Part shown: piece after piece, positions 39,262 through 47,980 of the stretch
Layout: each line of letters begins with the position of its first letter
Numbering within the stretch: the first letter of the stretch is position 1
Assembly: GCA_030154105.1 (NCBI GenBank)
Contig: JASKKP010000007.1
Coordinates: 1 to 64,000 of the forward strand
Direction of reading: 5' to 3'
DNA length: 64,000 nucleotides
DNA from: Bacillota bacterium
GTDB lineage: Bacteria > Bacillota > DTU030 > DUMP01
Made by a program: the position numbers and the translations under genes
Notes under the pieces: model-generated
Database searches by the model: none
Told to the model about the DNA's origin: nothing
The model's input: only the letters and a program-made list of their open reading frames with translations

Positions 39262-39860
39262 GCTTCCTTCCCCTCCTCCCAGATGTCGACGCCGAACTCG
39301 GCAAGCAGCTCTTGTAGCTTTACCAGGGGAAGGCCCACCACGTTGTAGTAGCAGCCATCGATGCGCTCCACCAGCAGGGCGCCCTTTCCTTGCACGCCGT
39401 AGGCTCCCGCCTTGTCCAGGGGTTCTCCCGTAGCCACGTAGGCGGCGATCTCCTTAGGGCACAGGGAACGGAATTTCACCCGCGTCTTTTCCCGGGTACT
39501 CGCAACTCGCCCGCCCGCCGGATCGATGACCGCCACCCCCGTAAAGACCTCGTGCCAACGCCCGGCAAGCGCCTCAAGCATTGCCCGCGCCTCCTCTTCG
39601 TCGTGGGGCTTGCCCAGGATCTTTCCGTCCAGCACGACAACGGTGTCAGCGCCGATCACGAGGGTCTCTTCCGGCTCGGCCAGCTGAGCCGACACTTGAG
39701 CAGCCTTGCGCCGTGCCAGCTCCTCTACCAGCGTCCCAGGTTCCATCCCCGGCTCTATATCTTCTGAAACAGCGCTGGGCAAGACACTAAACTTGAGCCC
39801 AAGCCCGGAAAGAAGCGCCCGGCGTCGCGGTGAGGCCGATGCTAGAACAAGCTTCTTCAT
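39258..39860 (-). CDS. maf: Maf-type nucleotide pyrophosphatase
   Basis: Septum-formation/house-cleaning enzyme that hydrolyses non-canonical nucleoside triphosphates or dTTP/UTP. Family motifs: LASASPRRRALL at the N-terminus, GADTVVVLDGKILGKP, and DKAGAYGVQGKGALLV with GCYYNVVGLP. Normal length (200). First of maf-radC-mreBCD-mrdA. Confidence 0.96.
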   Translation of the reverse strand: MKKLVLASASPRRRALLSGLGLKFSVLPSAVSEDIEPGMEPGTLVEELARRKAAQVSAQLAEPEETLVIGADTVVVLDGKILGKPHDEEEARAMLEALAGRWHEVFTGVAVIDPAGGRVASTREKTRVKFRSLCPKEIAAYVATGEPLDKAGAYGVQGKGALLVERIDGCYYNVVGLPLVKLQELLAEFGVDIWEEGKEA

Positions 39861-39884
39861 GTTCCTTACGCCCCAACTCTTCCT

Positions 39885-40136
39885 CTAAAGTTGGCGGTAC
39901 AGGAAGTACCCGAAAAGGATACCGAGAACCCCGGCCACGGTAATGCGGAGGCTCAGTCCGACGGTAAGTTTAAGGACGCTCAGGTTGAGCGTGGTTGGGG
40001 TAAAGCCCACCGTTTCGCCCAAGGCCAAAAAGGGCAGATATTGGGCGAAAAGAGCCCCTAGCGCGCCGCCGATGAATGCCCCCGCAACAAGGAGCACCAC
40101 TAAGAGACCGGTGCTTCGGTATCTCCGCACTAACAT
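39885..40136 (-). CDS. DUF4321 small membrane protein
   Basis: Two hydrophobic helices in 83 residues, with GAFIGGALGALFAQYLP between them; it matches the DUF4321 family often found beside maf in clostridia. The ATG at 40136 has a perfect AAGGAGG ribosome site 5 nt upstream; the 18 codons above are unlikely to be used. Function unknown. Confidence 0.8.
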   Translation of the reverse strand: MLVRRYRSTGLLVVLLVAGAFIGGALGALFAQYLPFLALGETVGFTPTTLNLSVLKLTVGLSLRITVAGVLGILFGYFLYRQL

Positions 40137-40164
40137 CAGTCCTCCTTCGGAAGTTGGGTCTTTA

Positions 40165-40734
40165 TCACATATTCCACGCCCTAGGAACAACTCCTCTCAC
40201 CGGATGTTTTTTCCATTCGCCTTGTCTGCCCCCAGGGGGAAAAACACGCAGCACGCAGCTAGCAGTAATGCCGATAAAGTACCCTGTGGGAAGGGCGAAG
40301 AGAAGCAAATAAGGCAGATAGAAGAAAATTCCCAGATGTTGGATGAGAAGTGAGGCCATGAGAAGCTGTGACAGGTTGTGGGCGACAGCCCCTAACACGC
40401 TTATACCTACCAAGCTTAGTGCCCCGCGGCCAAGCCTCACCGCACTGAGCATTACCAGCGTGCTTCCGAGGGCACCGGCCAGGCTGAGAAAGAAGGTGGT
40501 GGTAAGAAGCGTGCCTCCCATGAGCGAGCCGAGGAGGACCCGCAGGATAACCACCCACCACGTCTCCACCGGACCGTAGAGGGCTAAAGTCAGAAGCGTT
40601 ACCAGGTTCGCCAGGCCAAGTTTGGCCCCCGGTAGGGCACCAAGGGCGGGAAGGAACCCTTCGAAAACATGAAGCACCGTACCAGTCGCTACAAGAAGCG
40701 AGAGGTAGAGTAGTTTACGTGTCTGACCCCCCAT
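40165..40734 (-). CDS. Gx transporter family membrane protein (heptaprenyl diphosphate synthase component I-like)
   Basis: Integral membrane protein of 189 residues with five or six helices, of the family once called heptaprenyl diphosphate synthase subunit I and now Gx transporter (AKLGLANLVTLLTL, then LLGSLMGGTLLTTTFFLSLAG). It resembles small-molecule uptake subunits. It lies 84 nt downstream of the NusG-II gene and apbE, a linkage also seen around flavin-based extracellular electron transfer loci. The substrate is unknown; quinone or flavin precursors are guesses. Confidence 0.83.
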   Translation of the reverse strand: MGGQTRKLLYLSLLVATGTVLHVFEGFLPALGALPGAKLGLANLVTLLTLALYGPVETWWVVILRVLLGSLMGGTLLTTTFFLSLAGALGSTLVMLSAVRLGRGALSLVGISVLGAVAHNLSQLLMASLLIQHLGIFFYLPYLLLFALPTGYFIGITASCVLRVFPPGGRQGEWKKHPVRGVVPRAWNM

Positions 40735-40818
40735 GTACTACATCCTTTCTCTATTCCACTCCATAAGCGCACCCTCCGGTCCTCGTACTCGGCCACCGCC
40801 CACTTGGGGCCATTTTTC

Positions 40819-41208
40819 TCACTGCGTTACCGCATCATAACTTTTCTCCGGCAGCGAGCCGGTGATGTGTACCACTACATGATTCGGCACGCAGACGATG
40901 GCCTCTCCGGGTAGGCTAATCCAACCCCTCGCCATACACACTTTGTCAGGGCAGGGAGAGCTTTCCATCCTAACCTTATTGTCTCCGCCGATGATCACGC
41001 TATACCCCAGCGGACCGCGCACCTGCCGGCGTTCCCCCGGTTTAAGTTCGGCGAGGGGAAACATATCCACAACCCGACCGTCCACCTCTACCACTACCTG
41101 CGCCTCGGCCGGCCTAACTTGCGCAGCGCGCCTCAGCCCGATCAGCGCGAACGACCCCAAGGCCAGCCCGAGAACCACCACCAGTATCAATTTATCTGCC
41201 CTTGTCAC
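40819..41208 (-). CDS. NusG domain II protein (extracytoplasmic)
   Basis: A single N-terminal helix (about residues 6-25) exports a small beta domain of the NusG-II type, with SPCPDKVCMARGWI and AIVCVPNHVVV as conserved segments. It is not the transcription factor NusG. I use the GTG at 41208 (129 residues) because AGAGGGGGG precedes it. It overlaps the apbE stop by 17 nt, so the two are co-translated. Confidence 0.83.
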   Translation of the reverse strand: MTRADKLILVVVLGLALGSFALIGLRRAAQVRPAEAQVVVEVDGRVVDMFPLAELKPGERRQVRGPLGYSVIIGGDNKVRMESSPCPDKVCMARGWISLPGEAIVCVPNHVVVHITGSLPEKSYDAVTQ

Positions 41209-42253
41209 CGGTACCCCCCTCTTGGCGCACAATTTCCAGCTTGTCCTCCAGGTTGCTGGTGGACACGATCCGCTCCTCGGGCGTTACCACCACTGCCTCG
41301 AGATTTCCAAGCTTACGGATCAGCGCCAGGCCCTGCTCCGGCCCGAGGACAAAGAGGGCCGTAGAAAGGATATCCGCCTCCGCGCTGTTTCTGCCAATAA
41401 TGGTGGCAGAGATTGTGCTGCGCGCCGGGCGGCCCGTACGCGGATCGAAAATGTGGTGATAGCGCACACCGTCCCTAATAAAGTAACGTTCGTAGTCTCC
41501 GGACGTTACCAGGGTCAAGTCTTCGCTCGGCACCACCGCCAGGAGCTCCCCGCCGTGCTCCGGCCGGGGGTTTCGGATACCGATCCGCCACGGCTCTCCG
41601 TCCGGGCGCCTGCCTAACGCCCAAATGTTCCCACCGGCATCGATCAAGGCCGAACGCACGCCGTGTTCAAGAAGTACTTCCCGGGCCCGGTCGGCAGCAT
41701 AGCCCTTGGCCGCGCCGCCCAGATCGATCCCCATACCCGGTCGCCGGAGGTAGACGGTCCTCGCCTTTTCATCGAGTATCAGGTCGCGCCAGTTGACCAG
41801 CGCCCGGGCACGCTCGATCGCCGCTGCATCCGGTACGTACTTGTCCTTTTTTCCAATGCCCCAGAGCACCACCAGCGGTCTTACGGTCACGTCGAAAGCT
41901 CCGCCTGATAGCTCCGAATACCGCTGGGCCAACTTCAGGAGCCGAAAGGTGTCCTCGCTCACCCGCACCGGGCGCTTACCGGCGTTCTGGTTGATACGGC
42001 TTACCTCGCTTTTGGGGTCGTCGGCGTTCATCAAAGCGGCAATACGCCGCATCTCGGCCATGGCATTATTTACCGCTTCCGCGGCCTTGGGTCCATAAGC
42101 GGTGATGGTGATCACCGTATCCATCATGAATTCCGTTTTTTCGGCTTTGGCGAGCGGAACCTGCCCCGCCCAGCCTGGGCCCCTGGCACGGCACCCGGAT
42201 AAGAGGATTACGGCCAGGGCCAGGGCGAAAAGCCTCGGCCCGCGGTTCCTCAC
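41192..42253 (-). CDS. apbE: FAD:protein FMN transferase ApbE (lipoprotein)
   Basis: Transfers FMN from FAD to a Thr/Ser of exported or membrane proteins, notably RnfD and RnfG. The 353 residues begin with a signal peptide and lipobox LLSGC. Conserved segments are MDTVITI, DVTVRPLV, DLGGAAKGYAAD, TSGDYERYF and HHIFDPRTGRPA with the Mg/FAD ligands. It lies 180 nt downstream of rnfB, so RnfD is the likely target. Confidence 0.95.
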   Translation of the reverse strand: MRNRGPRLFALALAVILLSGCRARGPGWAGQVPLAKAEKTEFMMDTVITITAYGPKAAEAVNNAMAEMRRIAALMNADDPKSEVSRINQNAGKRPVRVSEDTFRLLKLAQRYSELSGGAFDVTVRPLVVLWGIGKKDKYVPDAAAIERARALVNWRDLILDEKARTVYLRRPGMGIDLGGAAKGYAADRAREVLLEHGVRSALIDAGGNIWALGRRPDGEPWRIGIRNPRPEHGGELLAVVPSEDLTLVTSGDYERYFIRDGVRYHHIFDPRTGRPARSTISATIIGRNSAEADILSTALFVLGPEQGLALIRKLGNLEAVVVTPEERIVSTSNLEDKLEIVRQEGGTGDKGR

Positions 42254-42291
42254 TGGGGTTCACCTCAACCTTATTCTGCCCACTTTACCCC

Positions 42292-42320
42292 AAGCGGGGC
42301 GCCTAAACCACGCCCCGCTT
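42292..42320. terminator. Hairpin between rnfB and apbE
   Basis: A perfect 10-bp stem AAGCGGGGCG/CGCCCCGCTT (42292-42301 and 42311-42320) lies in the rnfB-apbE gap. No T-run follows on either strand, so it may be an attenuator or RNA-stability element rather than a full terminator. Confidence 0.4.
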
Positions 42321-42433
42321 GCCAGTTGTTCTCTGCGCTGCCCATAAAAACGCTCCGGTCATTCATCTTTCCTTGCCACCGCCCACAGGTGAAGGCTTAC
42401 CGCCAGCATACCTCACGCCTTGGGCCGATTGCC

Positions 42434-43249
42434 TTAGTTGGCCACCGCGGCCTTCTCTTTGGCCAGTTCGTTCACGATAATCTTCTGCGGGCACTTCTCT
42501 GCGCACCGCCCGCAGTTGGTGCACTTAGCATAGTCAATTCGGGCCAGGTTATCCACCACGTGGATGGCATCGAATTCGCACGTTTTTTCACAGATACGGC
42601 AGGCAATGCAGCCGACCCTGCACGCCTGGCGCACCTCGCGCCCCGGAGCCTTAGAGCTACAAGCCACAAAGACCTTAGCATGCTCCGGCACTAGGGTGAG
42701 AACACCTTTGGGACAGGTTTTCACGCAGATACCACAGCCGGTGCACTTCTCCTCATCCACCACCGGAAGCCCCTCCGGTCCCATGCTGAGTGACCCGAAG
42801 GGGCAGGCACGCACACAGTTTCCGAGCCCCACGCAGCCAAAGCTACAGGCCTTGCCGCCCGAGCCGAAGGCTGCGGCGCTGCGGCAGTCATGAAGTCCTT
42901 CGTACTTGGCACGCTGCACGGCCGCGCCGCGGCCGCCACGGCAGAGGAGATGGGCGGTCATTTTCTCTTCCGTGCCATCGGATTTAACGCCCATGATCTC
43001 GCTGATCTTAGCAGTAACTGGGGCTCCACCGACCTTACAGGCGTTCACCGGAGCTTCACCTTTGGCGATTGCCTCAGCGAGGCCGCTACAGCCCGGAAAG
43101 CCACAGGCGCCACAGTTGGCGCCAGGTAGTACTTCATTAATTTGAACGGCCTTCGGATCCTTCTCAACGGCAAACTTACGCGCCGCGATCCCGAGGAGGA
43201 CGCCGAAGAGGAGCCCGAGGCCGCCGAGGCTGACAACTGCTCCCAACAT
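42434..43249 (-). CDS. rnfB: Rnf complex subunit RnfB
   Basis: Electron-entry subunit that takes electrons from ferredoxin. A short N-terminal membrane helix precedes the [4Fe-4S] domain (GANCGACGFPGCSGLA) and multiple CxxCxxCxxxCP ferredoxin motifs (C-terminal NCGRCAEKCP among them). 271 residues. Last of rnfCDEAB, 13 nt after rnfA. Confidence 0.96.
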   Translation of the reverse strand: MLGAVVSLGGLGLLFGVLLGIAARKFAVEKDPKAVQINEVLPGANCGACGFPGCSGLAEAIAKGEAPVNACKVGGAPVTAKISEIMGVKSDGTEEKMTAHLLCRGGRGAAVQRAKYEGLHDCRSAAAFGSGGKACSFGCVGLGNCVRACPFGSLSMGPEGLPVVDEEKCTGCGICVKTCPKGVLTLVPEHAKVFVACSSKAPGREVRQACRVGCIACRICEKTCEFDAIHVVDNLARIDYAKCTNCGRCAEKCPQKIIVNELAKEKAAVAN

Positions 43250-43262
43250 GAACTCTCACCCC

Positions 43263-43850
43263 TTAAAAGAGAATCCCACGGAAAAGCCCCTGGAAGCCAA
43301 AGAAGGCAATGGACATCAACCCCGTCGCGACCAGAGCTATGGGAAAACCCTGCATGCTGGGCGGGATGTCGATGAAAGCCCAGCGCTCGCGGATCCCGGC
43401 GAAGAGAAGGATTGCAAGGGTCCAACCTAAAGCGTTGGCGGCACCGCTTACTACCGCCTGGAGAAATCCATAACCTTCCATGGCGTTAAGGAGCGCTACG
43501 CCCAAGACAGCGCAGTTGGTGGTAATGAGGGGCAGGTAGATGCCCAGGGCCTGGTACAGAACCGGGCTCACTTTCATGATTACCATTTCGACAAATTGCA
43601 CCAGGGCAGCTATGACCAGGATGAAGGCCACCGTCTGCATGTACTCCAGGTGCAAGGGCACAAGAATGAGGTTCTGGATTAGCCAAGTGACGGCAGAAGC
43701 CATGGTCATAACGAAGATAACCGCCATACCCATGCCGGTGGCCGTCTCGACTTGCTTGGACACACCAAGGAAGGGACACAAACCGAGGAAGCGGCTGAAG
43801 ATGTAGTTGTTGATAAATATGCCGCCGATGATTATCGCTAGGTATTCCAT
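43263..43850 (-). CDS. rnfA: Rnf complex subunit RnfA
   Basis: Integral membrane subunit with six helices (195 residues), homologous to NqrE. Signatures NNYIFSRFLGLCPFLGVSKQ and TTNCAVLGVALL carry the Cys residues that in related complexes hold an intramembrane [2Fe-2S] cluster shared with RnfE. Starts 12 nt after rnfE. Confidence 0.96.
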   Translation of the reverse strand: MEYLAIIIGGIFINNYIFSRFLGLCPFLGVSKQVETATGMGMAVIFVMTMASAVTWLIQNLILVPLHLEYMQTVAFILVIAALVQFVEMVIMKVSPVLYQALGIYLPLITTNCAVLGVALLNAMEGYGFLQAVVSGAANALGWTLAILLFAGIRERWAFIDIPPSMQGFPIALVATGLMSIAFFGFQGLFRGILF

Positions 43851-43862
43851 CCTTCAACCCTC

Positions 43863-44525
43863 CTAGCCCTCAAGGCCAGCATGCGCCGCGCACGAGGAAG
43901 ACTTCTGTTTTGATCGGGAAGTACGAACAGCGAGGCGCGCGGTAACGAGGTTCATCGTCCCGAGGAGGAAACCCAAACTGATAAACGCTCCTGGGGGTAG
44001 AATCATAACCGTAGCCGGTTCAAACCCCGCCGGCATGAGGCGGATGCCGAACCAGCTGCCACTGCCTAGAATCTCGCGGATGCTAGCCAGGACCATGATC
44101 GCCAGGGTGAAACCAATGCCCATTCCCACGCCGTCGGCCAGCGCCAAATGGACGGGGTTCTTGGAGGCAAAGGCCTCAGCGCGTCCTAGAATAATGCAGT
44201 TAACCACAATCAGCGGAACAAAGACACCCAAGATTTTGTGGACATCGGGTTGAACAGCCGCCAGAACCAGGTCGGCAATTGTAGTGAAGGTAGCGATGAC
44301 CACAATGAAGCAAGGTATACGGATCTTGTCCGGGATGAACTTTCTGAGCAGCGAAATCAGGGTATTGGAAGCCGTAAGCACAAAGATTACCGCTAAACCC
44401 ATCCAGACGCTGTTCACTACTGCTGTGGTTACGGCCAGCACCGGGCACATGCCGATCACCAGGCGCAGGGTCGGGTTTTCCGGGATAATGCCGTTATAGA
44501 AGGTGCGAAGCATCTTCTCCATCAT
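43863..44525 (-). CDS. rnfE: Rnf complex subunit RnfE
   Basis: Membrane subunit homologous to NqrD, with NPTLRLVIGMCPVLAVTTA and VNCIILGRAEAFASK containing the cluster cysteines. I use the ATG at 44525 (220 residues), 8 nt behind GGAGGAG; the frame is open to 44546. Directly upstream, after 17 nt, is rnfD. The rnfG gene that normally sits between rnfD and rnfE is absent. Confidence 0.95.
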   Translation of the reverse strand: MMEKMLRTFYNGIIPENPTLRLVIGMCPVLAVTTAVVNSVWMGLAVIFVLTASNTLISLLRKFIPDKIRIPCFIVVIATFTTIADLVLAAVQPDVHKILGVFVPLIVVNCIILGRAEAFASKNPVHLALADGVGMGIGFTLAIMVLASIREILGSGSWFGIRLMPAGFEPATVMILPPGAFISLGFLLGTMNLVTARLAVRTSRSKQKSSSCAAHAGLEG

Positions 44526-44542
44526 TTCCCTGACTCCTCCTC

Positions 44543-45520
44543 TCAAGCGCGGGCGCGGGTGACGCCGTACACCCGTGGCAGCGTCCAGCGATCAAGGAAA
44601 GGCACAACTAGGTTCATCAGCAGGATGGAGTAGGAGACACCCTCAGGGTAACCGCCCCAAAGGCGGATAAGCACGGTAATGAAGCCGCAGCCGATGCCGA
44701 AGATGAGCCGGCCCTTAGGTGTAATCGGGGAAGTAACGTAATCAGTGGCCATGAAAAAGGCCCCCAGGATAAGTCCGCCTGCCAGAACGTGGTGTAGTGG
44801 ATCGCCGGTAAACAGGCCGCCTTTGCCGCCGAAAATCCAGGTTAAGACTGCCACCGTGCCGATGAAACCGGCCGGCGTCCGCCAGTCGATGACCTTCTGC
44901 CAAATGAGGTAGGCTCCACCCACAAGGAGCGCCAGGGCCGAGGTCTCGCCCAGCACGCCGCCCACGTTGCCTATAAAAAGGTCCAGGTAAGAAGGCAGCG
45001 TTCCGGTAGCCGTTCCCTTGAGAATGGCGAGGGGTGTAGCGGCGGTAATGGAATCAAGGGGCACGGGAAATTTGCCCGTCATGTGCTGGGGCCAGGCAGC
45101 CAGCATGAACGCCCGCGCCGCCAAAGCCGGGTTGACGAAGTTCGCCCCTAAGCCGCCGAAGGTTTGTTTCACCACCGCGATGGCAAAGGCAGCGCCCACG
45201 GCCACCATCCACCAGGGGGCGTTGGCCGGCACGTTAAAAGCCAGAAGCAGGCCGGTGAGAGCTGCGCTCCCGTCGGCGATGGTGATCTCCTTCTTCAAGG
45301 CCTTCTCCACCAAAGCTTCTGTGAGCACCGCGCTGGCAATTCCCACCAGCATAAGCACCAATGCGCGCAGGCCGAAAAAGTACACGCTTACCACCGCCGC
45401 CGGCATGAGGGCGATGATGACCTGCCACATGAGTCTATCCACCGTCTCCACCGCCCGGATGTGCGGGGAAGACGCCACTACGAGCTTATCGAAGCCAGGC
45501 ACGGCCTTTTTTTCTTCCAT
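44543..45520 (-). CDS. rnfD: Rnf complex subunit RnfD
   Basis: Membrane subunit homologous to NqrB, 325 residues with about nine helices, part of the ion path. The flavinylation site reads DSITAATPL: a Thr for covalent FMN in a DxxTAAT version of the ApbE target motif. ApbE downstream would install this flavin. Next to rnfC (13 nt) and rnfE (17 nt). Confidence 0.95.
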   Translation of the reverse strand: MEEKKAVPGFDKLVVASSPHIRAVETVDRLMWQVIIALMPAAVVSVYFFGLRALVLMLVGIASAVLTEALVEKALKKEITIADGSAALTGLLLAFNVPANAPWWMVAVGAAFAIAVVKQTFGGLGANFVNPALAARAFMLAAWPQHMTGKFPVPLDSITAATPLAILKGTATGTLPSYLDLFIGNVGGVLGETSALALLVGGAYLIWQKVIDWRTPAGFIGTVAVLTWIFGGKGGLFTGDPLHHVLAGGLILGAFFMATDYVTSPITPKGRLIFGIGCGFITVLIRLWGGYPEGVSYSILLMNLVVPFLDRWTLPRVYGVTRARA

Positions 45521-45533
45521 TCCCTGCTCCCTC

Positions 45534-46844
45534 CTATTTACGGCGCCGCCGCGCCAGAACCTCAGCCTTGCCTAAGCGTAGGGCCGGCACCAGGTGCCGT
45601 TTCGACGGACAAACATAGGCACACGAACCGCACTCGATGCAGTCCTGCACGTGGTACTCCTCGGCCAGGTCCCATATCTCTTTGCGGCAGAACTGGTCGA
45701 GGAACGTCGGGATGAGCCCGATCGGGCAGGCGTCCACGCAGCGCCCGCAGCGGATGCAGGGCCGCTCAGGCGGAATTGCCGCCTCTTCAGGAGTAAGGAG
45801 GAGAATTCCTGAAGTTCCTTTAATCACCGGCACGTCGGCCGTCGGTAAAGCAATGCCCATCATCGGCCCGCCGGAGATGATTTTGCCCACCTCTCCCTCC
45901 AGACCGCAGTAAGAGAGGAGGTCGCTCACCAGCGTCCCTATCCTTACCCGGAGGTTTTGCGGGTTTTTCACCGGTGTGCCGGTGACCGTCACCACGCGCT
46001 CAACGAGCGGCCGGCCGGTCTCAATGGCCGTGGCCAGAGCGTAAGTGGTGCCCACGTTCTGCACCAGCGCTCCGGCATCCACCGGCAGGCCGCCTGAAGG
46101 CACCTCCCGGCCGAGAATGGCCTTGATGAGCTGCTTTTCCGAGCCTTGCGGGTACTTGGTAAGGAGCGGCACAACCTCCATGTCCTTCTCGCCGGCGGCC
46201 GCTTTCTTAAGGGCGCTTATGGCTTCCGGTTTGTTGTTCTCGATGCCGATGTATCCACGCTTAGCTCCCGTGACCTTGAGCCAGGCCTTGAGCCCGAGGA
46301 TGATTTTCCCCGGTTCCTCTACCATAAGGCGCTGGTCGCAGGTGAGGTAGGGCTCGCACTCGGCACCGTTGATGATGACGCTGTCGAAGCTCTTGCCCGG
46401 TGGCGGCGACACCTTCACGTGGGTGGGAAACATGGCCCCGCCCATGCCCACAAGCCCCGCCTCCCGAATGAGGGCCCTTAAACTTTCGACGCTCAGCTCC
46501 TCCAACGTGCTGCCGGCAGAATCTACCCAGGTATCCGCGCCGTCGCCTTCAATAATCACCGCCGGGGCTTCCCGGCCGGTGGGCAAAAGGCAGGTCTCGA
46601 TGCCGACCACCTTACCAGATATGCTGGCGTGAACCGGGGCCGAAACAAAGGCCTTGCTCTCCCCGATCTTCTGCCCGGCCAGGACCGCATCGCCCTTGTT
46701 TACTAGGGGGTCGCACGGCGCGCCGCCCTGGGCGAGCGGAATGACCACACGCTTGGGAAGGGGCGCCGCCTGAATCGGGCTTCCGGCCGTCCGCTCCTTG
46801 GATGGGGCCGGATGCACCCCTCCCAAAAAAGTCCTGAGCTCCAT
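45534..46844 (-). CDS. rnfC: Rnf complex subunit RnfC
   Basis: NAD-binding peripheral subunit, related to NuoF. 436 residues: an N-terminal barrel-sandwich domain, a Rossmann-like FMN/NADH domain (GLVGMGGAMFPTHVK, INGAECEPYLTCD), an SLBB segment and two [4Fe-4S] motifs (CIRCGRCVDACP, CIECGSCAYVCP). First gene of the operon, with an extended -10 promoter about 150 nt upstream. Confidence 0.97.
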   Translation of the reverse strand: MELRTFLGGVHPAPSKERTAGSPIQAAPLPKRVVIPLAQGGAPCDPLVNKGDAVLAGQKIGESKAFVSAPVHASISGKVVGIETCLLPTGREAPAVIIEGDGADTWVDSAGSTLEELSVESLRALIREAGLVGMGGAMFPTHVKVSPPPGKSFDSVIINGAECEPYLTCDQRLMVEEPGKIILGLKAWLKVTGAKRGYIGIENNKPEAISALKKAAAGEKDMEVVPLLTKYPQGSEKQLIKAILGREVPSGGLPVDAGALVQNVGTTYALATAIETGRPLVERVVTVTGTPVKNPQNLRVRIGTLVSDLLSYCGLEGEVGKIISGGPMMGIALPTADVPVIKGTSGILLLTPEEAAIPPERPCIRCGRCVDACPIGLIPTFLDQFCRKEIWDLAEEYHVQDCIECGSCAYVCPSKRHLVPALRLGKAEVLARRRRK

Positions 46845-46995
46845 GGTTTCTCCTTCACCCCTTCAAAACAATAAAACCTTCTTTATGAACCCGCATGAAC
46901 TCTCTATACTTCGCCACTTACTGCCGCAAATCCTTTTAGCGGCGCAGAAAATACGGGGCGGCCCCTCCGCACGAAAGCTCCACTTAACCTTGTCC

Positions 46996-47004
46996 ATTAT
47001 AACA
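46996..47004 (-). promoter_or_regulatory. Extended -10 promoter of the rnf operon
   Basis: Minus-strand TGTTATAAT is a perfect extended -10 (TGnTATAAT). No good -35 is present, as usual for this class. Transcription would start about 145 nt before rnfC; the leader contains a GGGG-CCG-CCCC hairpin but no known riboswitch. The rest of 46845-47131 holds no gene. Confidence 0.55.
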
Positions 47005-47131
47005 TAAAACTCGCTTCCCGTAGCGTACATCTTTCGCCCAGTTTTCGTCCATTCTGGAAGGGGGAGCCATCCGGGCGGCAGGGACGGACGGCCCCCATCC
47101 TCTCCCTTACTGCTCGGGACTTCCCCCCAGA

Positions 47132-47222
47132 ACAGCGCCCGTGCCGGGCGCACAAAAGAAGGCCCCCGCCTTGTAGGCAGGAGCCATCTTCCATTCCTTC
47201 CCAGGTGCCCGGCACCAATTAA
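47132..47222 (-). repeat. 91-bp direct repeat, copy 1 (after DUF2442 gene)
   Basis: About 93% identical to 47981-48072 and in the same orientation. Read on the minus strand it starts at a TAA stop codon, then GGTGCCGGGCACC (palindrome), a GGC(T)CCTGCC/GGCGGGGGCC stem followed by TTCTTTT, and a GCGCCCG/CGGGCGC stem. It therefore also contains a likely terminator. It lies at the 3' end of the DUF4160-DUF2442 pair. Confidence 0.85.
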
Positions 47223-47491
47223 GCCTGTGCCGCTTCTTCCCCGGGTAGCACGAGTGGGACGCTCCTCGTGTAAAGCACGTCCGGGTCGAGGTCGGCACCA
47301 TTCGGCCAGGCGACGGTCCCTGCTTCTTCGTCAACACGCACCTGCCGAAACACTTTCGGATCCTTTAAGGGCTCAAAGACCGGGCCCTTGATAAACGGGC
47401 TGACGTCCACGATTCTGTACTCACCGTTTTCAAACTCAAGGACCAGGTAATGATCCCTGACCGGATAGGCGCTTTTTATTTCCCGCGGCAT
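47219..47491 (-). CDS. DUF2442 protein (putative antitoxin-like partner)
   Basis: About 90 residues matching the DUF2442 family (LVLEFENGEYRIVDVSPFI, then FRQVRVDEEAGTVAWPNGADLDPD). DUF4160-DUF2442 pairs are widespread in mobile gene pools and are thought to be toxin-antitoxin-like, but I know of no firm assignment. I prefer the ATG at 47491, where the domain begins; TTG codons at 47500 and 47509 are alternatives, the first better spaced from AAGGAGG. Confidence 0.8.
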   Translation of the reverse strand: MPREIKSAYPVRDHYLVLEFENGEYRIVDVSPFIKGPVFEPLKDPKVFRQVRVDEEAGTVAWPNGADLDPDVLYTRSVPLVLPGEEAAQA

Positions 47492-47502
47492 ATTCTCCAA
47501 CC

Positions 47503-47772
47503 TTACCAAGCCTCCTTAGGTGGCTTCAGTTGCAGGAGCGGCTCACCTGCCTGCGCTCGTCGCCAGTTTTCCATAAGATTCACCATTTCTTCCCTTATCC
47601 AACTTACCACAACGGCCTCCAAATGCGGCGACAGGCGGCCGGCCAACAACTCCCCATCTGGTAGCGCAATCGCCGCACTGAATCCCCGCCCTCTTAGGTG
47701 AAGATGCGGTGGTTCGTGGTCATAGAAATACATGTATACCCTAATCGCCAGGAATTCGCATATACACGGCAT
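47503..47772 (-). CDS. DUF4160 protein (putative toxin-like partner)
   Basis: 89 residues matching DUF4160: the hallmark YDHEPPHLHLRG appears near residue 20, followed by LLAGRLSPHLEAVVVSWI. Lies directly upstream of DUF2442 with overlapping or abutting frames, so the two form one unit. The pair is bracketed by two direct repeats, which suggests it was acquired as a cassette. Confidence 0.8.
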   Translation of the reverse strand: MPCICEFLAIRVYMYFYDHEPPHLHLRGRGFSAAIALPDGELLAGRLSPHLEAVVVSWIREEMVNLMENWRRAQAGEPLLQLKPPKEAW

Positions 47773-47892
47773 TGCGCTGCGGTATCTCCTTCCTCTCCCT
47801 TGGTTTCATTTTACCACCGCCGGCAAATGCGAGCAACGAGAGAGGATACATCGCCGTAGAAGATAATCGTTCGCCCGGCAACTCCTTACGAG

Positions 47893-47909
47893 CACCCACC
47901 TTCGGTGGG
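47893..47909. other. Hairpin in the spacer between DUF4160 gene and repeat copy 2
   Basis: ACCCACC-TTC-GGTGGGT, a perfect 7-bp stem. No T-run follows. The spacer 47773-47980 otherwise contains no gene I can support; the DUF4160 promoter should lie here. Confidence 0.5.
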
Positions 47910-47980
47910 TAGCCGACCCCGCGGTGGACACCCCTGCCTTAAGCTACGGCTACTACTACCTTCACCGGTCGGGCCCAAAG

